From the NCBI GenBank assembly GCA_023381565.1, contig JAMCRR010000187.1, positions 1 through 64,000 of the forward strand: a DNA stretch of 64,000 nucleotides. Direction: 5' to 3'. Below the pieces are notes generated by a model. The model did not search any database and was not told the origin of the DNA. It worked only from the letters and a program-made list of their open reading frames with translations. This document shows positions 60,599 to 64,000 of this stretch, piece by piece. The position numbers and the translations under genes were made by a program. Positions within the stretch are counted from its first letter, which is position 1; every line of letters begins with the position of its first letter. The stretch comes from Chloroflexota bacterium. GTDB taxonomy: Bacteria > Chloroflexota > Anaerolineae > Anaerolineales > Anaerolineaceae.

Positions 60599-61729
60599 AT
60601 GATGCTAACCATTGGAGTCATTTATCTCGGCAGAAGAGGATCGGGAGGCAAATTCAGCCTGGAGCTGGCGCATGGCCTGCTCCCGGAGGCGCACGTTTTC
60701 GCAGCCATCTCGAGCGGTGTCGAGAATCGCCAGGAGTGGGAGAAGTCCTCACTGGCGCTGCTGCAGACCGCCACCTTTGATAGCCCCCTCACAGCTGCCC
60801 TGTCATTCGTCGACCAAACCCCCATCCGCAGGCTGGCCGGACAAATCCGGGTGCTGAAGCCGGATGTGCTGATCTTCCCCATGTTGCACCCCTGGGACCC
60901 GACGTTGCAGACTCTGCTGGCGGATATCCCCAGCGTGGTGATCTTGCACGATCCACTCCCCCACCCGGGCATCAGGGATCTCTTCCACGCCTACCTACAG
61001 GATCAGACCCTCGCTCGCGCCACCCGCTGCGTCGTCCTGAACCAGGCGCTCCTTCCAGCCGTGCAGAGCCGCGGAGTCAGCCTCGACAGGGTCGACGTGC
61101 TCCCCCACGGCATCCTGACCTACGGGACGCCCGGCGCCGGGGAATCGAGCAAAGGGTCGGTGCTCGATCTGCTTTTCTTTGGCAGGGTGACCCCCTACAA
61201 GGGACTGGACACTCTCCTGCAAGCATTTGTGAAGGTTCAACAGCGCTATCCGGAGGCCCGCCTGAGCATCGTCGGCGAAGGCAGCCTGCACCCTTATCGT
61301 AAATTTATGACCGGGGTGCAGAATCTGGTGGTGACCAACCGTTGGATCTTAGAGAATGAAATTGCCGGTATCTTCCATTCGGCGGGGATGGTCATTTTAC
61401 CGTATACCAGCGCCTCGCAATCTGGCGTGGTGGCTTTGGCGGCGGGGTTCGGTCTGCCGGTGGTTGCCTCCCGGGTCGGCGGCCTGCCTGAGCAAATTGA
61501 GGATGGGCGCACCGGTTTATTGGTAGAGCCGAATTCTCCCGAGCAGCTTGCGCGGGCGATCATCAGCCTGATTGAAGATCCGGTGAAAGCTGCCGGGCTG
61601 GGTGAGAACCTGCGCCAGGAGTTTTTAACCCAACGGAATTGGTCTTCGATTGCACGCAAGATGCTGGCGATTTGCCGGAAGGCGATCGAAGCGAGGCAGG
61701 TCGCCCAGGCAGGCCCGGAAGATGGCTAA
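60599..61729 (+). CDS. glycosyltransferase, GT4 family
   Basis: This is a 376-residue GT-B transferase. It has an N-terminal domain with IGVIYLGRRGSGGKFSLELA, VVILHDPLPHPGI, LDLLFFGRVTPYKGLDTLLQ at the start of the second domain, and the nucleotide-binding SASQSGVVALAAGFGLPVVA. Here the usual EGFG-type glutamate is replaced by SQSGV, as in many family members. A second ATG one codon on is an equal start choice. The stop falls within the next gene's first codons. Confidence 0.87.
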   Translation: MMLTIGVIYLGRRGSGGKFSLELAHGLLPEAHVFAAISSGVENRQEWEKSSLALLQTATFDSPLTAALSFVDQTPIRRLAGQIRVLKPDVLIFPMLHPWDPTLQTLLADIPSVVILHDPLPHPGIRDLFHAYLQDQTLARATRCVVLNQALLPAVQSRGVSLDRVDVLPHGILTYGTPGAGESSKGSVLDLLFFGRVTPYKGLDTLLQAFVKVQQRYPEARLSIVGEGSLHPYRKFMTGVQNLVVTNRWILENEIAGIFHSAGMVILPYTSASQSGVVALAAGFGLPVVASRVGGLPEQIEDGRTGLLVEPNSPEQLARAIISLIEDPVKAAGLGENLRQEFLTQRNWSSIARKMLAICRKAIEARQVAQAGPEDG

Positions 61730-62861
61730 AATCCTGCTTGTCGCCAACACCGATTGGTACCTGGTCCATTTTCGCTCTGCGCTGGCAAAATTCCTGGTCT
61801 CGGAGGGCTTTGATGTGGTGATGGTATCGCCTGCCGGCCCATTTGTGGAATCGCTTGGCGAGACCGGTCCGCGCTGGGTGAGGTGGGAAGTAGGGCGTCG
61901 TACGATGGCCCCCTGGACCGAAATTGCGGCGGTTATACGCCTGGCTCAGATCTACCGTCACGAGCAGCCAGACCTGGTGCACCACTTCACCGTCAAACCC
62001 GTTATTTACGGCTCTCTGGCGGCCCGCCTGGCAGGGGTGCCCGACCTGGTGAACTCGATTACCGGGTTGGGATATCTCTTCCTGCAAGATAACCGGTTGA
62101 TTCGCATGCTGCGCAGTCTGGTGAGCCTTTTGTACCGCTATGCCTTGCAGTATCATCACGGGCAGGTCATCTTCGAGAACCAGTTCGATTCCCATGCTTT
62201 CCAGCAGCTAAAATTAGTCCGGCCAGATCAGTGTCACCTGATCGAAGGGGCGGGGGTCGATTCCAATATTTACCACCCGGCGCCAGAGCCTGCAGGCACA
62301 CCGCGGGTGATCCTTCCGGGGCGCATGCTCTGGGATAAGGGGGTGGGCCTGTTCGTTGAGGCTGCCCGGCTCCTGCAGCCACGGCTGGCGGCGCGTTTCG
62401 AACTCGTCGGCAACCTGGATCCCGGGAACCCGGCAGCGATCAAGGAAGAAACCATTCGGCAGTGGGAAAAGGAAGGCCTGCTGGCCTGGTGCGGCTTCCA
62501 GGAGGATATGGCTCAGGTTTACCAGCAGTCCCACATCGTGGTGCTGCCCTCCTCTGGCGAGGGGCTGCCCACGGCGCTGATCGAGGCGGCGGCTTGCGGT
62601 AAGCCCATCGTGACCACCGATGTCCCCGGCTGCCGGGATGTCGTTGCGGATGGTGTAAACGGCATTCTGGTTCCTCCACAGGATCCGGCTGCGCTGACTG
62701 CGGCGATCGAGCGCCTGGTTGTGGATGCGCAGCTGCGCCAGAGCATGGGGGCACGCGGGCGAGAAATCGTGATGACACGCTTTACCAACGAGATCGTGAA
62801 CCGGGAGACGCTAGAGGTTTACCAGAAGGCACTAGGTCAACAGCATTATAAGGGGGAGTAA
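61722..62861 (+). CDS. glycosyltransferase, GT4 family (PglA/WbnE-like)
   Basis: This is a 379-residue GT-B transferase with ILLVANTDWYLVHFRSALAK, DLVHHFTVKPVIYGSLAAR, VNSITGLGYLF, VILPGRMLWDKGVGLFVEAA and the nucleotide-binding PSSGEGLPTALIEAAACGKP. The HFTVKPVIYG and SITGLGY motifs place it with alpha-1,3-N-acetylgalactosamine transferases such as PglA, so HexNAc is a reasonable donor guess. ATG at 61722 overlaps the end of the preceding gene. It is the last gene of the cluster. 62862-63104 holds nothing recognised. Confidence 0.88.
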   Translation: MAKILLVANTDWYLVHFRSALAKFLVSEGFDVVMVSPAGPFVESLGETGPRWVRWEVGRRTMAPWTEIAAVIRLAQIYRHEQPDLVHHFTVKPVIYGSLAARLAGVPDLVNSITGLGYLFLQDNRLIRMLRSLVSLLYRYALQYHHGQVIFENQFDSHAFQQLKLVRPDQCHLIEGAGVDSNIYHPAPEPAGTPRVILPGRMLWDKGVGLFVEAARLLQPRLAARFELVGNLDPGNPAAIKEETIRQWEKEGLLAWCGFQEDMAQVYQQSHIVVLPSSGEGLPTALIEAAACGKPIVTTDVPGCRDVVADGVNGILVPPQDPAALTAAIERLVVDAQLRQSMGARGREIVMTRFTNEIVNRETLEVYQKALGQQHYKGE

Positions 62862-63104
62862 AAACGGATAAGGAGACTTGATCTTTATGATTCAGTCTAC
62901 CATGAGGCATTTTGGGATTTGAGTCACCATCCCGAGAGCAATATAAGAGCGCAAACGCCCCTCCTCATCCTCTCACTGGCAGTTTCACCATTCGCCGGTA
63001 ACCCGCCCGATACCGGCAGGTCATCTGCTGTAGGATTATCGGAAAGCGCGTCGGAAATCTCGCCGGTTATTTATCTCCCCCGCGACAGCTGGTTACGAGC
63101 TGGA

Positions 63105-63809
63105 TTAGCCGTTCCTCAATGAGCGATCCGAGGCAATCGACCGTATGGCGGCGATGTAATAAGGGTTCTCTGGTGTAATGTCATAGCCGCGCTGCAGGAT
63201 GGCATCCACGATCGCGGCCAGATCGTCACGGCTCAGCCCTTGCGGGCAGTCGATCGGGCGGAACATCAAGTAGTAGGGCACAGGGGGCAGGTCCGGCTTT
63301 AGCGGCGGCCCGATAAAATCAACCCCCTCGATGATCTCCGCTCCAAGGCGGCGGTAAAAGCGGATGCGCCGATGGCGGAGTTGTTTTTCTTCGTCCGTCT
63401 GGGCTGCCTCAGGTCGCTCGACTTCCAGGCACATTCCCATAGGCTTCTCGTCTCCCAGGTCCACTGCATCCAGAGCAAGCTGCTCGATAGAGCGTTGGAA
63501 CAGCCATGATCCCAATCCCTGGCTGCGAGTGTGCGGGTCAACCGCCAGGTAACCCAGAAAGCCCGTCCGGATATCCCGGTAATAGCTAAATATAGCCACT
63601 CCCGTAACCCGGCCATCCCGGACGGCAGCCCAGGTGTGGCTGCGATGGTTTCCGTCCGGTATCTGGTCGGCGAGCATGCGGCGGGCGATCTGTTCTTCGG
63701 TTTCTATCTCCTCAGGCGGGAAGGAGGCCTGCAGGATGCGGAAAGCCTGCCAGGCCAGAGCGCTGGAAGGGTCTGTAAGCTCATGAATTTGAAAAGGTGT
63801 GGGTGCCAT
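63105..63809 (-). CDS. GNAT family N-acetyltransferase
   Basis: This is a 234-residue acetyltransferase. The central part has a GNAT fold with VTGVAIFSYYRDIRTGFLGY, the acetyl-CoA loop HTRSQGLGSWLFQRSIEQLA (Q/RxxGxG/A motif) and a following RRIRFYRRLGAEIIEGV, typical of motif B. An additional C-terminal helix ends in DITPENPYYIAAI. The substrate is unknown. The ATG at 63809 lies 10 bases behind a perfect TATAAT, so the message is probably leaderless or nearly so. It is divergent from the partial gene at 63908. Confidence 0.85.
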   Translation of the reverse strand: MAPTPFQIHELTDPSSALAWQAFRILQASFPPEEIETEEQIARRMLADQIPDGNHRSHTWAAVRDGRVTGVAIFSYYRDIRTGFLGYLAVDPHTRSQGLGSWLFQRSIEQLALDAVDLGDEKPMGMCLEVERPEAAQTDEEKQLRHRRIRFYRRLGAEIIEGVDFIGPPLKPDLPPVPYYLMFRPIDCPQGLSRDDLAAIVDAILQRGYDITPENPYYIAAIRSIASDRSLRNG

Positions 63810-63819
63810 GGCAGGCCAG

Positions 63820-63842
63820 ATTATACCAAGCTGGAACGATAA
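63820..63842 (-). promoter_or_regulatory. promoter giving a leaderless or near-leaderless GNAT transcript
   Basis: TATAAT lies on the minus strand at 63820-63825, ten bases from the ATG at 63809. A weak -35 candidate TGCAAT sits about 16 bases upstream. With a start 6-8 bases after the -10, almost no leader would remain, and no ribosome binding site is visible. Confidence 0.4.
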
Positions 63843-63907
63843 TTGCAGCTATGCAGGTAGAAACCACGACATCGAGCGATCCATTCCGGATCTCCATGGA
63901 GTAAGCC

Positions 63908-64000
63908 ATGCCTGCTAAGCCGACTCAACACACATCCTTCAAATCACCCGCCTTGGGAGTGCGCCTCCTGGCGTTATTCCTTGTGCTGGCCGTGTTCTTA
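63908..64000 (+). CDS. start of a membrane or secreted protein, cut by the window end
   Basis: ATG at 63908 opens a frame that runs to the edge, 31 codons. It encodes a positively charged N-terminus with K4 and K12, then a strongly hydrophobic run from about residue 17 (LGVRLLALFLVLAVFL), as in a signal peptide or first transmembrane helix. TGGAG lies seven bases before it. The function is unknown; only the beginning is visible. Confidence 0.55.
   Translation, partial: MPAKPTQHTSFKSPALGVRLLALFLVLAVFL

Noticed and set aside
62919-63122. Plus-strand 67-codon frame after the last glycosyltransferase
   Set aside because: No ribosome site, Ser/Pro-rich composition, and it runs into the end of the convergent GNAT gene. 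I treat 62862-63104 as noncoding.
1-64000. Insertion sequences, CRISPR arrays, toxin-antitoxin or phage-defence genes
   Set aside because: No transposase, repeat-spacer array, integrase or defence-type protein was recognised. Apart from the tRNA-linked repeat there are no obvious mobile-element borders.

Overview
The window looks like part of a chromosome from a free-living, GC-rich bacterium. The gene set and style (pstCAB-phoU, era next to a YhhN-type protein, GH26-like secreted proteins and GT2 multidomain proteins inside an exopolysaccharide cluster, frequent GTG/TTG starts coupled to the preceding stop) suggest a Chloroflexota/Anaerolineae-like organism. That placement is an inference from gene content, not from a marker phylogeny.

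Layout. Positions 1-580 hold a tRNA-Gly(UCC), a decayed tandem copy of it, and a short orphan reading frame. From 570 to 5343 (minus) there is a two-gene signalling unit: a PAS histidine kinase and a large CheB-CheR-PAS-GAF hybrid. From 5.8 to 9.2 kb lie housekeeping genes: a YitT-type membrane protein, a YhhN-family protein, era and a phosphoribosyltransferase. From 9.2 to 12.9 kb (minus) runs pstC-pstA-pstB-phoU, without pstS, behind a clear four-repeat PHO-box-like element. A membrane-anchored alpha/beta hydrolase is divergent to it.

From about 14.4 to 62.9 kb every gene is on the plus strand and nearly all concern a cell-surface polysaccharide. Section A (14.7-21.2 kb): a Wzz-like chain-length protein, then homologues of WbpD, WbpE, WbpB, WbpA and WbpI, the five steps from UDP-GlcNAc to UDP-ManNAc3NAcA. 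Section B (21.2-28.1 kb) is strikingly AT-rich: Wzx flippase, methyltransferase, glycosyltransferases, a TPR protein and a Wzy-like polymerase. This is probably the exchangeable serotype core. Section C (28.2-44.2 kb): glycosyltransferases, two copies of an O-antigen-ligase plus 103-residue membrane-protein pair, a sugar-phosphate transferase with reversed domain order, an NDP-4-amino-sugar set (dehydratase, nucleotidyltransferase, aminotransferase), a flippase-like protein, a WecG/TagA transferase, a conventional WcaJ/WbaP-type initiating transferase and a large GT-C-like membrane protein. Section D (44.2-47.6 kb): rfbC-rfbB-rfbA-rfbD for dTDP-L-rhamnose. Section E (47.6-62.9 kb): glycosyltransferases, two GH26-like secreted proteins (one appears to lack the nucleophile), two paralogous multidomain GT2 proteins, and a Wzm/Wzt ABC exporter.

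The cluster thus has two initiating transferases and two export routes (Wzx/Wzy and ABC), so it may make more than one glycan. A GNAT acetyltransferase (minus) and the first 31 codons of a membrane or secreted protein (plus) close the window. No insertion sequence, CRISPR array or rRNA was seen.
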